64,000 nt of DNA from Autumnicola edwardsiae (GCF_031846505.1 NZ_JAVRHP010000005.1:1-64000), one strand, 5' to 3'. Positions 32,135 to 41,012 are shown, numbered from the stretch's first letter. A program made the numbers and translations. The notes: generated by a model from the letters alone, not told the origin.

Positions 32135-34333
32135 ATGAGTTTGACGGAAATTGATTTACATCAACAACTGAAGAAATACTTTGGGTTTAGTCAGTTCAAA
32201 GGGCTTCAGGAACAAGTCATTACCAGTATCGTAAAAGGAAAAGATACATTTGTGGTAATGCCAACCGGGGGAGGAAAATCATTGTGCTACCAACTTCCGG
32301 CCCTTATTGCCGATGGTACAGCGATTGTGGTTTCTCCATTAATTGCCTTAATGAAAAACCAGGTAGACGCAATTCGTGGGATTTCTTCACAACACGGGGT
32401 TGCCCACGTTCTTAATTCTTCGCTTAATAAAACCGAAGTACGGCAAGTAAAGGAGGATATCAGTAACGGAATAACTAAACTGCTTTATGTGGCCCCCGAA
32501 TCTCTGACCAAGGAGGATTATGTGGAATTTTTAAGGGGGCAGACTATTTCTTTTTTAGCCATAGATGAAGCGCATTGTATTAGTGAATGGGGCCATGATT
32601 TTAGGCCAGAATACCGCAACCTTCGCCACATTATAAAACGTATAGGAGATAATATCCCAATTATTGCCCTTACCGCAACTGCAACTCCAAAGGTGCAGGA
32701 GGATATCCTGAAAAACCTTGGAATCACAGATGCCAAAACTTTTAAGGCAAGTTTTAACCGGCCAAACCTTTATTACGAAGTAAGACCAAAGACAAAAAAT
32801 GTCGATGCTGATATTATTCGGTTTGTAAAGCAGAACGAAGGGAAATCGGGTATTATTTACTGCCTTAGCAGGAAAAAAGTTGAGGAACTAGCTCAAACGC
32901 TTCAGGTAAATGGAATAAGTGCAGTGCCTTATCACGCTGGTCTTGAGGCTAAGACCAGGTCCAGGCATCAGGATATGTTCCTTATGGAAGATATAGATGT
33001 GGTGGTGGCCACAATAGCGTTTGGAATGGGAATCGATAAACCAGATGTGCGGTTTGTAATTCACCACGATATTCCCAAAAGTATAGAAAGTTATTACCAG
33101 GAAACAGGTCGCGCTGGCCGTGATGGGGGAGAAGGCCACTGCCTTGCTTTTTATTCTTATAAAGATATTGAAAAGCTGGAAAAATTTATGAGCGGCAAGC
33201 CTGTTGCTGAACAGGAGATTGGGCATGCCCTTTTGCAGGAAATCGTGGCTTATGCTGAAACATCTATTTCCAGAAGAAAATTTATCCTACATTATTTTGG
33301 GGAAGAATTTGATCAGGAAACAGGTGAAGGTGCTGCTATGGACGATAACATGCGCTATCCTAAGTCACATGTAGAAGCAAAGGATGAAGTGGCGCTGTTG
33401 CTTAAAACTGTAAAAGAGACAAAAGAACTTTATAAATCAAAAGATCTTGTAAAGACGTTACAAGGGAAATCGAACGCTATGATCTCCTCCCATCGAACAG
33501 ATGAACACCCTCTGTTTGGTAAAGGAAGTTATAAGGACAGCAAATTTTGGATGGCACTCATTCGGCAGGTGCTGGTACAAGGTTATTTGAAGAAAGACAT
33601 CGAAACATACGGAGTCATAAAAATTACCCCGGCGGGCGAAGAATATCTTCAGCAGCCTACTTCTTTCATGATGACCGAAGATCATATTTTCGATAGTACT
33701 ACAGAGGCGGTACCTTCAGCATCAAAAAAAGCGGGTGGAGCAATAGATCAGCAACTTGTAAAAATGCTGAAAGATCTAAGGAAGAAAATTGCCAAAAAAA
33801 TGGAGCTGCCGCCATTTGTAATTTTTCAGGATCCATCTTTGGAAGATATGGCCTTGAAATATCCCGTAAGCATTGAAGAATTAGGTAATATTTTTGGGGT
33901 AGGAGAAGGGAAAGCTAAAAAATACGGCAAAGAATTCGTTCAGCTTATTGACCGCTATGTCGAAGAAAACGATATTACCCGGCCAGATGATCTTGTAGTA
34001 AAATCTACCGGAGCAAATTCTGCACTTAAGCTATATATTATCCAAAGTGTAGATCGAAAATTGCCATTAGACGATATTGCTTCAGCTAAAGGAATGGAAA
34101 TGGACGATTTTATCAAGGAAATGGAAGCAATTGTATATAGCGGGACAAAACTTAATATCGATTATTACCTTCAGGATATTCTGGATGAAGACCAGCAGGA
34201 AGAAATTCACGAATATTTTCTTGAAGCCGAAACCGATAAGATCGACGATGCTTTAGAGGAATTTGACGGGGATTATGATGACGAGGAGCTACGTCTTTAC
34301 CGCATTAAATTTATAAGTGAAGTTGCTAATTAG
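32135..34333 (+). CDS. recQ: ATP-dependent DNA helicase RecQ
   Basis: 3-prime to 5-prime DNA helicase for recombination and replication-fork repair. 732 residues: motif 0 FGFSQFKGLQEQVI, Walker A MPTGGGKS (42-49), DEAH 144-147 with the RecQ aromatic-rich loop ISEWGHDFRPEY, SAT-like ALTATATP, helicase C-domain HDIPKSIESYYQETGRAGRDG, winged-helix region and an HRDC domain (QLVKMLKDLRKKIAKKM...FQDPSLEDMA) followed by an acidic C-terminal tail. The zinc-binding cysteines of the E. coli-type RQC domain are absent: the stretch SRRKFILHYFGEEFD...MRYPKSH has no Cys. Confidence 0.95.
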   Translation: MSLTEIDLHQQLKKYFGFSQFKGLQEQVITSIVKGKDTFVVMPTGGGKSLCYQLPALIADGTAIVVSPLIALMKNQVDAIRGISSQHGVAHVLNSSLNKTEVRQVKEDISNGITKLLYVAPESLTKEDYVEFLRGQTISFLAIDEAHCISEWGHDFRPEYRNLRHIIKRIGDNIPIIALTATATPKVQEDILKNLGITDAKTFKASFNRPNLYYEVRPKTKNVDADIIRFVKQNEGKSGIIYCLSRKKVEELAQTLQVNGISAVPYHAGLEAKTRSRHQDMFLMEDIDVVVATIAFGMGIDKPDVRFVIHHDIPKSIESYYQETGRAGRDGGEGHCLAFYSYKDIEKLEKFMSGKPVAEQEIGHALLQEIVAYAETSISRRKFILHYFGEEFDQETGEGAAMDDNMRYPKSHVEAKDEVALLLKTVKETKELYKSKDLVKTLQGKSNAMISSHRTDEHPLFGKGSYKDSKFWMALIRQVLVQGYLKKDIETYGVIKITPAGEEYLQQPTSFMMTEDHIFDSTTEAVPSASKKAGGAIDQQLVKMLKDLRKKIAKKMELPPFVIFQDPSLEDMALKYPVSIEELGNIFGVGEGKAKKYGKEFVQLIDRYVEENDITRPDDLVVKSTGANSALKLYIIQSVDRKLPLDDIASAKGMEMDDFIKEMEAIVYSGTKLNIDYYLQDILDEDQQEEIHEYFLEAETDKIDDALEEFDGDYDDEELRLYRIKFISEVAN

Positions 34334-34631
34334 TCTTTTTGAGTGAAAAGTGAAAATGGGTTATGGGTTGTCAGTTGTCAGTTTCACAACTCGGCGGAAA
34401 AAAGTGCGACCTCAAAATTGTCAATTATCGGTTTTATACTACATATACAATAAAATTTTCCCGCAGATGACGCCGATTAACTGAGATTTTAAAAAAAGAA
34501 ATGATGCTGAAGATGGCAGTTATTGTCCTTTTACTATTTAACTGCTTCCAAAAAGCCTGGGCTTCAAAAATGCAATTATTGATTTTAAAATTCTGAATAT
34601 ACCGAAAAGAGTGTGCCTTCAAAATTGCCAA
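34334..34631. repeat. Gap with dispersed TTGNCAATTATCG repeats
   Basis: Between convergent recQ and the metalloprotease gene. TTGTCAATTATCGG (34418-34431) and, overlapping the end of the next gene, TTGCCAATTATCGACC (34625-34640) are copies of a short motif seen in at least six other gaps. GGGTTGTCAGTTGTCAGTTT is low-complexity filler. No gene recognised. Confidence 0.6.
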
Positions 34632-35438
34632 TTATCGACCCCCGTTGGATTGGAGGTCCCTGATGCACTCGGCGTCCAGTTCCGGAACACCATTTTCATC
34701 GATTAAATTCAGGATTCCACTTCCAAATTCTATGGAAGCCCGCATTAAACAGCCTGAAGTGTTACAATGCCCGTCATTTTCGGGATCTGCGTGGTCAGAT
34801 TGTGGTTCTGTTCCTATATTTACCAATCCGAACAAATGGCCAAACTCATGATTTAGTACTGCAGCTTCAACAGTGCTCCTGGACGGGGAACCCATGCCGG
34901 AAGAAAAGTTTCTAATTGTCTCTTCATAAATAACCATTGAAGTATTTCTGTAAGCCGATCCTAACGTGAACTTGTTGTTCTCGTCACCTTCATGGCTACC
35001 ATCGGCAAAATAAATGTAAACTGCAATTTCGTCACCGGCGTTATAAACAGTCCGGGTTTCTTTCTCAATTTCAACAACTTCTTCAATAGAAAAAGGCGCT
35101 TTTCCAGAAGAAGGGACGGCGCGTAATGAAATATTGATGCCATCGGGTTTAAAAGTCCTCTTTTCGAGAAAAGACTTAAAGCTGTTAAGGGCGGCCTCTG
35201 CAGGTTGATTCCCTTCCACATAAACCATTTCTACATTCATGGATTTAAATTCCTCGTCACTCAAAAGTTCCCTTGCCGAATCGCCTAATCCGCGCAAGTT
35301 TACGCTTTTGTCTATTCTGTCGCTAAGTTCCTCCTCCTCTGTACTGCAGGAAATGGTAAAGCTTAAAATGCAAAGGATGAGAAGAAATTTATTGATCTTC
35401 AAATTTGTAGCATTAAATTTTTTCTTCTCAAAATGCAT
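34632..35438 (-). CDS. Lipoprotein zinc metalloprotease
   Basis: 268 residues. A signal peptide ends in the lipobox FTIS-C (Cys31), so the protein is probably a surface or periplasmic lipoprotein. Zinc-binding helix HEFGHLFGL (197-205) with catalytic Glu198, followed by SDHADPENDGHCNTSGCLM containing further His ligands and a Met-turn-like CLM (230-232). This is the small HExxHxxG metzincin-like group common in Bacteroidota; the third ligand of the classical HExxHxxGxxH is replaced by Asn207. Substrate unknown. Its 3-prime end overlaps a dispersed repeat. Confidence 0.8.
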   Translation of the reverse strand: MHFEKKKFNATNLKINKFLLILCILSFTISCSTEEEELSDRIDKSVNLRGLGDSARELLSDEEFKSMNVEMVYVEGNQPAEAALNSFKSFLEKRTFKPDGINISLRAVPSSGKAPFSIEEVVEIEKETRTVYNAGDEIAVYIYFADGSHEGDENNKFTLGSAYRNTSMVIYEETIRNFSSGMGSPSRSTVEAAVLNHEFGHLFGLVNIGTEPQSDHADPENDGHCNTSGCLMRASIEFGSGILNLIDENGVPELDAECIRDLQSNGGR

Positions 35439-35482
35439 TTTCTAACCTGTTGCTTTATATTTCGGGCACCTAAATTATAAAA

Positions 35483-36196
35483 TTACTTCTTCTTTGGTTG
35501 TAATCTGGCCAGATAATCGTAATGAGGTCCGTTTTTTAACAATTCACAGTCAAAGTTATTGTAATCTGCAATATACTTCAGCGAATCAAAATCTATATAG
35601 AGCCAATCAAACGGTTCTGATTTTTCGCCCTTATAACTTAACTGAAACTGAAGTTCTCCAATGTATTTATTTTCTAGTTCCTCATCCCCGTCATCCTGTA
35701 AATAATTTAAATCGGAAGAATCTATAAGTAACTGCCCACCGGGATTTAAAATGGATAAAAGATGTTTAAAGAAAAAATTCAGGTTTTTAAGATTTCCAAT
35801 AATTCCTGTGCCATTCATTAGCATAAGAATAGTATCAAACTTTTGATCTTTAAGATCGAAGAAATTTACATTCCGCGTATCCTTTACTCCTCTTAAATGG
35901 CAAATTTCGGTAGCCCCTTCAGAAGTATCTATAGCAGTAACCTGTAACTTTTTTTTGTTCTGAAGATAAAGTGAATGACTGCCTGCGCCACAGCCAACAT
36001 CGAGAACTTTTCCGTAGCAGGTTTTTAACGCTACCTGTTCAATTTCAGGCATTTCCCTGAAATTTCTGAAGAGATAAGGAACGGGAATTACGTCATCATC
36101 AAAATCGGGAGAATGTACAGTAATGTCCGTTTCATCTTTCTGGTGAAAATAAGCGGAAATTGCTTTTCCGAATATATCGTTGTGCTTGTTATTCAT
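35483..36196 (-). CDS. SAM-dependent methyltransferase (class I)
   Basis: 237 residues from ATG 36196 (MNNKHNDIFGKAISAYF); a longer frame to 36280 runs back into the divergent gene and is rejected. SAM-binding motif I is VLDVGCGAGSHSLYLQ, with the acidic end of strand 2 in TAIDTSEGA and motif IV-like FDTILMLMNGTGIIG. Related small methyltransferases act on diverse metabolites; the substrate is unknown. It is transcribed divergently from the next gene with only 11 bases between start codons. Confidence 0.85.
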   Translation of the reverse strand: MNNKHNDIFGKAISAYFHQKDETDITVHSPDFDDDVIPVPYLFRNFREMPEIEQVALKTCYGKVLDVGCGAGSHSLYLQNKKKLQVTAIDTSEGATEICHLRGVKDTRNVNFFDLKDQKFDTILMLMNGTGIIGNLKNLNFFFKHLLSILNPGGQLLIDSSDLNYLQDDGDEELENKYIGELQFQLSYKGEKSEPFDWLYIDFDSLKYIADYNNFDCELLKNGPHYDYLARLQPKKK

Positions 36197-36203
36197 ATCT
36201 TTG
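36196..36203 (+). promoter_or_regulatory. TATCTTTG -7 box just before ATG 36208
   Basis: A perfect TAnnTTTG match overlapping the divergent gene's ATG. The expected transcription start falls on or beside ATG 36208, predicting a leaderless message. No convincing TTG -33 at 19-23 bases. Confidence 0.45.
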
Positions 36204-36207
36204 CCGT

Positions 36208-36699
36208 ATGCAGGAAATTTTAGAAAACCTTCCGGAAAAGGCCAAAGATAAGCATAAGGAAAATAAGAAATTTTTCTCAAGGCTTAAAAAGAAACCCCCA
36301 AAGGACCTGGACAGGCAAATGCAGGACTTGCATGAAGAGGAATTTGCGCAAACCAATTGCCTTGATTGTGCAAATTGCTGTCAAACCACGGGCCCGCTTT
36401 TTACCAATAAAGATATTGAAAAAATAAGTAAGCATTTAAAGCTGAAGCCGCAGCAGTTTATTGAGCAGTATTTGCGGGTAGATGAGGATAAAGATTACGT
36501 GTTGCAGGAAGTTCCATGCGCATTTCTCGCTCCAGATAATTATTGTCTTATTTATGATGTACGGCCAAAAGCCTGCCGTGAATACCCGCATACCGATCGT
36601 AAAGATTTTCATAAAATTTCCAATTTGACTATTAAAAACACAGCTATTTGCCCGGCTGCGTACAATATTGTGGAGAAAATGAAAGCCAGGATAAAATAA
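36208..36699 (+). CDS. YkgJ-type CxxCxxCC zinc/iron-chelating protein
   Basis: 163 residues from ATG 36208 (MQEILENLPEKAKDKHKEN). The signature CLDCANCCQ is followed by a second Cys group CAFLAPDNYCLIYDVRPKACREYP, the YkgJ/UPF0153 metal-binding layout. Cytosolic; biochemical role unknown, with Fe-S or Zn binding inferred from the family. An upstream frame from 36160 lies in the divergent methyltransferase and is rejected. Confidence 0.85.
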   Translation: MQEILENLPEKAKDKHKENKKFFSRLKKKPPKDLDRQMQDLHEEEFAQTNCLDCANCCQTTGPLFTNKDIEKISKHLKLKPQQFIEQYLRVDEDKDYVLQEVPCAFLAPDNYCLIYDVRPKACREYPHTDRKDFHKISNLTIKNTAICPAAYNIVEKMKARIK

Positions 36700-36761
36700 A
36701 TTTCCTGGATTTTTAGGAGGATTTTAAGAGAAATTCTATTTTGCAGGGAACTTCTTGTTTT

Positions 36762-37604
36762 ATGAAAAAAATTACTTTTTTGGTTCTGATCTTCTTTAGT
36801 TTTAACTCTTATGCTGCTAACTGGCTTACATCTTTAGAAGATGCCAAGAAGCTGGCCTTGGGCACAAACAAATTTATTATAGTCGATTTTTGGGCAACCT
36901 GGTGTGGCCCTTGCAGGATGATGGATGCGGAATCCTGGAAAGATCCTGAAATTGAAGCCTTAATGCAAAATTTTGTTCCGGTAAAAATCGATATTGATCA
37001 GGAAAGTGGTTTAGCAAACGAATATAATGTTAGGGCCATTCCAGATGTTTTTATTTTAAACGGAAATGGAGATGTAGTATTTCATAAGAAGGGATACATG
37101 TCTAAAGCAGAAGTAGCCAGGCTTTTAAAGGATTATTCGCTTCAGACTTCTTTTGTGCAGATGGAATCCATTGCTTATTTTAAGAGTCAGAAATATCATA
37201 CTGCACTTAGGCTTGCAAGGAAATATCAGGATTTTAGCCTTTACCTGGAAGAAGACGTGCGAGAAAATGTACTGCGCGTATCTGAGAAATATTTAAAAGA
37301 TGCGAGTAAACTATTGGACAAAAAGCAGTCTAATTACGATTGGGTAAACCAGCAGATTGAGCTGTTGGAGTTGGTGCCAATTTTGTATTCCGGAGACTAC
37401 GATAAGGTAGCAAGGAAAATGGCTAGGAACTTTAATCTGGAAGAGATAAATGATAAGAATCTTAGTCTCTACTACTACCTAAATTATTGTTGTTCAAGAG
37501 GTATGGATGTTGCGGGAAAATCTGAATGGAAGGAAAGTCTCAGCACCTACGATACCAGTGATGAATTCACTCAAAAAGCTAAAATTCTCTTCGGAGAAAT
37601 TTAA
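36762..37604 (+). CDS. Exported thioredoxin-family protein
   Basis: 280 residues from ATG 36762. A Sec signal peptide (MKKITFLVLIFFSFNSYA) is followed by a thioredoxin domain with active site WCGPC (47-51), cis-Pro region NVRAIPDVFIL and KKGYMSKAEVARLL. The last about 140 residues are helical, probably TPR-like (YHTALRLARKYQDFSLYLEEDVRENVLRV). Likely a periplasmic thiol reductase or disulfide carrier; the partner is unknown. Confidence 0.85.
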   Translation: MKKITFLVLIFFSFNSYAANWLTSLEDAKKLALGTNKFIIVDFWATWCGPCRMMDAESWKDPEIEALMQNFVPVKIDIDQESGLANEYNVRAIPDVFILNGNGDVVFHKKGYMSKAEVARLLKDYSLQTSFVQMESIAYFKSQKYHTALRLARKYQDFSLYLEEDVRENVLRVSEKYLKDASKLLDKKQSNYDWVNQQIELLELVPILYSGDYDKVARKMARNFNLEEINDKNLSLYYYLNYCCSRGMDVAGKSEWKESLSTYDTSDEFTQKAKILFGEI

Positions 37605-37675
37605 TTGTTGGCAATTACTTAAAGTTGCCATTAATACTGAAGGTTATCTTTTAAATCACAATTCGTTTTATGCAG

Positions 37676-37706
37676 TTGGAAAACATTACCTTTTTAGGTA
37701 ACTTTG
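37676..37706 (+). promoter_or_regulatory. higBA promoter
   Basis: TTG (37676-37678), 20-base spacer, TAACTTTG (37699-37706): a full match to the Bacteroidota TTG(N19-23)TAnnTTTG promoter. It lies 26 bases upstream of the toxin start. Confidence 0.65.
37686..37701 (+). promoter_or_regulatory. Candidate HigA operator
   Basis: TTACCT-TTTT-AGGTAA, a perfect 6-bp inverted repeat with a 4-base spacer, lies between the -33 and -7 boxes and overlaps the first bases of the -7 box. This is where a HigA dimer would be expected to repress; binding is inferred. Confidence 0.5.
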
Positions 37707-37731
37707 AACTGAATCTTTACAACGCTCAGGA

Positions 37732-38073
37732 TTGAACGAATTTAAACGAGAAATCGGAATTTATAAGAATCATTTCAAGGATTTTTATTTAAAACAGCCG
37801 CTCGCTGTTCGTAAGAAGATTGACTGGACACTTTTGGTTTTAAAAACCACTCGTATTGTGCCAGAAAAATTTTTAAAATATCTTACAAATACGGATGGAT
37901 TGTGGGAAGTGCGAATTTCAGCAGGAAATGGAATATTTCGCATTTTCTGTTTTTTCGATGAGGGTAATTTAATTATATTATTGAGCGGTTTTCAAAAGAA
38001 AACGCAGAAAACACCCAAAAAGGAAATTAAAAAAGCGGAAAGATTAAAAAAGGAATATTTGGAGGGGAAATAA
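37732..38073 (+). CDS. higB: HigB/RelE-like toxin of a type II toxin-antitoxin pair
   Basis: 113 residues starting at TTG 37732 (MNEFKREIGIYKNHFKDFY). The Gp49/HigB-like RelE fold is recognised from LTNTDGLWEVRISAGNGIFRIFCFFDEGNLIILLSGFQKKTQKTPKKEI, with basic residues of the mRNA-interferase surface and the terminal KKAERLKKEYL helix. Expected to cleave mRNA on the ribosome. Toxin-first order with an XRE antitoxin 43 bases downstream fits HigBA. Confidence 0.85.
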   Translation: MNEFKREIGIYKNHFKDFYLKQPLAVRKKIDWTLLVLKTTRIVPEKFLKYLTNTDGLWEVRISAGNGIFRIFCFFDEGNLIILLSGFQKKTQKTPKKEIKKAERLKKEYLEGK

Positions 38074-38116
38074 TAAAATGAAGGCGGTAACAATATTACA
38101 ATGCGATATTAGAGTT

Positions 38117-38419
38117 ATGAAAACAGATAAAAGAATAACATCATTTGATGACCATTTGGACGAACAATACGGTAAATCCGGAACTGAATCGCGTGACAAA
38201 TTCCAGGAAGAATTTGAGACTTATAAAATTGGTGTTTTAATTCAAGAAGCAAGAAAAAAACAGCATCTGACACAAGAACAACTCGCTAAGAAAGTAGGGA
38301 CGACAAAAAACTATATTTCGAGAATTGAAAATAATGCCAGCGATATCCGACTCTCGACCTTGATGAGAATAATTCGAGAAGGATTAGGCGGAAGCTTAAA
38401 ATTATCACTTGACGTTTAA
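38117..38419 (+). CDS. higA: HigA-like XRE antitoxin
   Basis: 100 residues from ATG 38117 (MKTDKRITSFDDHLDEQYG); ATG 38078 is an in-frame start 13 codons earlier. The helix-turn-helix is clear: IQEARKKQHLTQEQLAKKVGTTKNYISRIENNASDIRLSTL. It should neutralise HigB and repress the pair through the palindrome at 37686-37701. Confidence 0.87.
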   Translation: MKTDKRITSFDDHLDEQYGKSGTESRDKFQEEFETYKIGVLIQEARKKQHLTQEQLAKKVGTTKNYISRIENNASDIRLSTLMRIIREGLGGSLKLSLDV

Positions 38420-38524
38420 AATGAAGTGAAAAAGTTCTAGTGGCAAATGTAAGCTGCAATTGTGGAGATATTGTTAATTCGAGCGTTAGAGTATAAAGTG
38501 ATATTTATTACGCTACAACAAAAC

Positions 38525-38560
38525 AAGGGAGTTAATACAACAAGTATTGCTCCCTTTTTT
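38525..38560. terminator. Bidirectional terminator between higA and namZ
   Basis: AAGGGAG (38525-38531) pairs with CTCCCTT (38550-38556), with inner AATAC/GTATT pairing; T-run 38555-38560 on the + strand and a TTGTTTTGTTG run on the - strand. The namZ stop codon (38532-38534) lies inside the hairpin, so its last codons are part of the stem-loop. Confidence 0.75.
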
Positions 38561-39770
38561 GTTGAAAAGCTTCCAGTCCTTCTTTCCAGCTTTTCCTGAT
38601 TTCTTCGGCTGAAAGTCCGATTTCTATTTGCTGCTGAAGTTTTGTTGTACCCGCAAGTTTGGTGAAGAAGGAATTGAAAAATTGAGATTTGTCTGAAGTA
38701 TTTTGATAAGCCTGTATTAGCCATTCCAGATTTATTTTTTCCGGAACTTCAATTTTGCTGAGATCTTCTCCAAAGCAGGTTTTTCCAAGGTGTTTCGGAT
38801 TTTTAGCACCCGGCATTGACTCTGGTGTGTAGGTAAAGTTGTAAACTTCTTTGTTTAGAAATGGAGATCCATAAACCTGAAATTGCTTTTCTGTTCCCCG
38901 GCCGGCATTCACATTGGTGCCTTCAAAAAAGCACAGACTGGGATAAAGCTGGATAGCTTGTTCATTTGGCAAATTTGGCGATGGTTTCACAGGAAGAGCA
39001 TAACTTTTTGAGTGGTTATAATTTTCCATTTCTATAACCTGTAAATCTGCTTTTGCGCCATTTTTAAGCCATCCTTCTCCATTAATCATTTGTGCATATT
39101 CTCCCATTGTGAGTCCATGGACCACTGGTACAGGATGCATGCCCACAAAACTTTGGTGCTGCGGTTCAAGAATAGGTCCGTCAATATAATTTCCATTCGG
39201 ATTCGGGCGGTCAAAAACAAGTACGGGAATGTTATTTTCGGCGGCAGCTTCCATCACATAATGCAGGGAAGAAATGTAAGTGTAGAATCTCGCTCCCACA
39301 TCCTGAAGGTCAAAAATGAGAATATCAATCCCTTCCAGTTGCGCTGCTGTCGGTTTTTTATTGTTTCCGTAGAGGGAGATAACCGGAAGCCTTGTTTTCG
39401 GATCTTTTCCGTCTTTTACAGCCTCGCCGGCATCGGCATTTCCGCGAAAACCATGTTCCGGAGCAAAAACTTTTTGTACGTCAACATTTAAAGCAAGCAG
39501 CGAATCTACTAAATGGGTATATTTTTGATTACTTCTCTTAATAAGAGAACTTTGGTTCCCTATAATACCAACTTTTTTTCCTTTTAGCAGAGGTAAATAA
39601 GTAGCTGTTCTGTTTGCAGCCAAGACAATTTCTTCAGAAGAAGCGGCGTTTTCTTCTGTTTTTGATGGTACCTGATTTTTGGCAATTTTCGGCTTATTGT
39701 GTGTGTTTCCGCAGGAAAGAAAAGCAATAAGAACGAATAAAAATGTACTTTTGAATAACCTTTTAATCAT
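38532..39770 (-). CDS. namZ: DUF1343 exo-beta-N-acetylmuramidase-like lipoprotein (NamZ)
   Basis: 412 residues from ATG 39770; the longer frame to 40079 runs back through the divergent permease and is rejected. Lipobox LS-C near residue 22 (FVLIAFLSCGN), so a lipoprotein. DUF1343/GH171 motifs: GKKVGIIGNQSS, VFAPEHGFRG, DILIFDLQDVGARFYTYISSLHYVMEA, DRPNPNG and FFEGTNVNAGRGTEKQFQ. Characterised relatives remove MurNAc from peptidoglycan fragment ends, so the probable role is cell-wall recycling. Confidence 0.88.
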   Translation of the reverse strand: MIKRLFKSTFLFVLIAFLSCGNTHNKPKIAKNQVPSKTEENAASSEEIVLAANRTATYLPLLKGKKVGIIGNQSSLIKRSNQKYTHLVDSLLALNVDVQKVFAPEHGFRGNADAGEAVKDGKDPKTRLPVISLYGNNKKPTAAQLEGIDILIFDLQDVGARFYTYISSLHYVMEAAAENNIPVLVFDRPNPNGNYIDGPILEPQHQSFVGMHPVPVVHGLTMGEYAQMINGEGWLKNGAKADLQVIEMENYNHSKSYALPVKPSPNLPNEQAIQLYPSLCFFEGTNVNAGRGTEKQFQVYGSPFLNKEVYNFTYTPESMPGAKNPKHLGKTCFGEDLSKIEVPEKINLEWLIQAYQNTSDKSQFFNSFFTKLAGTTKLQQQIEIGLSAEEIRKSWKEGLEAFQQKREQYLLY

Positions 39771-39779
39771 GGAACTGGT

Positions 39780-41012
39780 TTGAATTTCGAGTTTTTCGTT
39801 GTAAAACGGCTTATTAGCACCAAAAAGTATAAAAGTAGTATTTCTGCACCTATAATGAAAATAGCTGTGGTTGCTATTGCTATTGGCGTTATTATGATGT
39901 TGCTTTCCTTTGCTGCTTCCCTTGGGCTTCAGGAGAAAATCAGGGATAAAATTGCGGCTTTTAACGGCCATATCAATATTTCCAATTACGATAATAACAG
40001 TTCGCAGGTCACGTTGGAGCCTGTTACTAAAAATCAGGATTTTTATCCGGATTTTGAAAACGTAGACGGTATTAGTCATATCCAGGCGGTAGCCACAAAA
40101 TTTGGCGTAATTCGGACTGCGACAGATTTTGAAGGCGTGATAGTGAAAGGTGTGGGAGAGGATTATAACTGGGAATACTTCAGGGAATTTTTGGTAAGAG
40201 GAGAATTGCCAGATGTTGATAGTACTTTAAATGATCAAGTTTTAATTTCAGATTATTTGGCGAACCGCCTTCAGCTTAAAGTTGGGGACCAGGCGCCAAC
40301 ATATTTTTTAAGGGCAGAGAATGAGCGGCCTTTATTACGGGCTTTTGAAATTACGGGGATCTACGATTCAGGTTTTCAGGAGTTTGATGAGCTGTATATG
40401 ATTGCGGACATAAGGCATATTCAGCGTTTAAACAGGTGGGAAGATGATGAGGTAGGAAATTTTGAAGTTTTTGTCCAGGATTTTGATGAGATTGACAGGA
40501 AAGGAAATGAAGTGTATGAGAATACAGGTTCTTTTCTGGATACGCAAACGATTACCCAAAGGTATTATGCCATTTTTGAGTGGATGTCCCTTTTTGATTT
40601 TAATACAGCACTTATTATTGGTATTATGATCCTGGTGGCAGGAATTAACATGATCACTGCGCTGCTGGTCCTTATCCTGGAAAGAACACAAATGATAGGT
40701 GTTCTAAAAGCTTTGGGAAGTACAGATTGGAATATCAGGAAAATTTTTCTTTATAATGCCGCCTACCTTATTTTCCAGGGTTTGTTCTGGGGAAATTTAA
40801 TTGGGCTTGGTTTGCTGGTTCTTCAGAAATATTTTAAACTTTTTCCGTTAGATCCCCGCACCTATTATGTGACCGAAGTGCCTGTTTATCTTCATTGGAA
40901 TTACATTTTGGCAGTAAACGTTGGGACTCTGGTGCTCTGCATGTTGATGTTGCTGATACCTTCAGTAATTATTTCGAAAATTTCTCCGGTTAAAGCCATG
41001 AAATTTGAATAA
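39780..41012 (+). CDS. FtsX-like ABC transporter permease (LolC/E type)
   Basis: 410 residues. Start TTG 39780 gives MNFEFFVVKRLISTKKYKSSISAPIMKIAVVAIAIGVIMMLLS, the conserved LolC/E N-terminus with the first membrane helix. A periplasmic domain (about 55-270) is followed by three helices (MILVAGINMITALLVLILERTQMIGVLKALGSTDWNIRKIFLYNAAYLIFQG). It should extract lipoproteins with a LolD-type ATPase encoded elsewhere. It diverges from namZ with only 9 bases between starts. Confidence 0.87.
   Translation: MNFEFFVVKRLISTKKYKSSISAPIMKIAVVAIAIGVIMMLLSFAASLGLQEKIRDKIAAFNGHINISNYDNNSSQVTLEPVTKNQDFYPDFENVDGISHIQAVATKFGVIRTATDFEGVIVKGVGEDYNWEYFREFLVRGELPDVDSTLNDQVLISDYLANRLQLKVGDQAPTYFLRAENERPLLRAFEITGIYDSGFQEFDELYMIADIRHIQRLNRWEDDEVGNFEVFVQDFDEIDRKGNEVYENTGSFLDTQTITQRYYAIFEWMSLFDFNTALIIGIMILVAGINMITALLVLILERTQMIGVLKALGSTDWNIRKIFLYNAAYLIFQGLFWGNLIGLGLLVLQKYFKLFPLDPRTYYVTEVPVYLHWNYILAVNVGTLVLCMLMLLIPSVIISKISPVKAMKFE

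Noticed and set aside
37608..37620. Further copy of the TTGGCAATTATCGA motif after the thioredoxin gene
   Set aside because: Only TTGGCAATTAC matches, too short to count confidently as a copy.
39771..40079. N-terminal extension of the DUF1343 protein
   Set aside because: It is antisense to the divergent LolC/E-like permease and would hide the clear lipoprotein signal at ATG 39770.
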